The position numbers and the translations under genes were made by a program. Positions 5,663 through 5,834 of a stretch of 5,834 nucleotides of DNA are shown here, piece by piece. The DNA is taken from assembly GCA_035296385.1 (NCBI GenBank), contig DATHBB010000239.1:1-5834 (forward strand). The letters are read 5' to 3'. Position 1 is the stretch's first letter, and every line of letters starts with the position of its first letter. The stretch is from JAIVJZ01 sp035296385. Its GTDB lineage: Bacteria > Acidobacteriota > Blastocatellia > Pyrinomonadales > Pyrinomonadaceae. The notes under the pieces are model-generated. The model worked only from the letters and a program-made list of their open reading frames with translations. It was not told the origin of the DNA and searched no databases.

Positions 5663-5740
5663 ATGAAGTTTCGATGTAAATGTTTTCAAGGCAAGGAAGC
5701 ATATAAATCAGTCTCTCTCTCGCGGGTCAGGAGGATGTAA
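5663..5740 (+). CDS. Possible 25-codon leader ORF overlapping the next start (TAATG)
   Basis: ATG 5663 opens a frame of 25 codons ending in TAA at 5738-5740. The last A of the stop is the first base of the ATG of the downstream gene, the classic arrangement for translational coupling. GGGAG (5649-5653) sits 9 nt before the ATG, a good Shine-Dalgarno position. The peptide starts MKFRCKCFQGK and is basic (about nine Lys/Arg), with two Cys at residues 5 and 7. Its last sense codons, AGG AGG ATG, contain the Shine-Dalgarno of the downstream gene, so translating the leader would occupy or clear that site. No run of a single regulatory amino acid is seen, so a classic amino-acid attenuator is not supported. 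A frame this short can be open by chance. Confidence 0.33.
   Translation: MKFRCKCFQGKEAYKSVSLSRVRRM
5729..5734 (+). promoter_or_regulatory. Strong Shine-Dalgarno AGGAGG of the right-edge gene
   Basis: AGGAGG lies 5 nt before ATG 5740. It is the only consensus-strength ribosome binding site in the window and fixes the start of the downstream gene. It lies inside the end of the candidate leader ORF. Confidence 0.8.
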
Positions 5741-5834
5741 TGACTAAATATAGATTCGGACTGGCGATAACTTTGGTTGGCTTGATTTTAGCCACCTTTC
5801 TAACTGTTGGCATAGCGACAAGCCAACACACAAA
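5740..5834 (+). CDS. N-terminus of an exported or membrane-anchored protein (cut by right edge)
   Basis: Only 31 full codons are in the window. Seen: a short basic start (MTKYR), a hydrophobic stretch from about residue 7 to 25 (leucine, isoleucine, valine, threonine and alanine-rich) and then GIATSQHT, a typical Sec signal peptide layout with possible cleavage after the Ala near 26, or alternatively an uncleaved anchor. The start is supported by AGGAGG 5 nt upstream. The gene is transcribed divergently from glpX. The mature protein lies beyond the window, so its function cannot be stated. Confidence 0.75.
   Translation, partial: MTKYRFGLAITLVGLILATFLTVGIATSQHT

Noticed and set aside
5600..5739. 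Riboswitch (c-di-GMP, ydaO or similar) in the leader of the right-edge gene
   Set aside because: Only one short 5-bp hairpin is clear, and the conserved bases of those classes are not present.

Overview
The window is bacterial and chromosomal in character. Four complete genes and one gene cut by the left edge lie on the minus strand, and one gene cut by the right edge lies on the plus strand. Coding regions are GC-rich, and the intergenic stretch at the far right is clearly more AT-rich. No RNA gene, CRISPR array, transposase or phage gene is visible. No gene here fixes the taxon. The gene content and the dispersed heptad-repeat elements would suit a GC-rich, gram-negative-like lineage such as Acidobacteriota, but that is a weak inference.

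Layout from left to right. (1) 1-1638 (-): a nearly complete membrane glycosyltransferase of the cellulose/mannan-synthase-like GT2 type, running off the left edge. (2) 1639-1982: a gap holding a 15-bp-arm hairpin in the glycosyltransferase leader, a terminator-like hairpin, and copy 1 of a compound palindromic element. (3) 1983-2501 (-) and 2668-3300 (-): two tandem paralogous small membrane proteins of unknown function, the second carrying an extra glycine-rich tail, with a long stem-loop between them. (4) 3462-4073 (-): a DUF2085-type membrane protein. (5) 4081-4255: copy 2 of the compound element, inverted relative to copy 1. (6) 4256-5317 (-): glpX, class II fructose-1,6-bisphosphatase. 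(7) 5318-5739: a divergent intergenic region with candidate sigma70 promoters and a possible 25-codon leader ORF whose stop overlaps the next start (TAATG). (8) 5740-5834 (+): the start of an exported or membrane-anchored protein cut by the right edge.

The genes do not form an obvious pathway. glpX is central carbon metabolism, the GT2 enzyme makes a surface glycan or glycolipid, and the three small membrane proteins have no known role. The minus-strand gaps (about 160-340 bp, each with repeats or hairpins) argue against a tight operon.

The most notable signal is the pair of compound elements at 1854-1982 and 4081-4255. Each has arms built from 7-bp units in strict phase (outer GAANNNN type, inner CMGTWGT type) around a 38-nt core that is 31/38 identical between copies. 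Each also directly abuts the stop codon of a minus-strand gene. I could not match this architecture to a named element.
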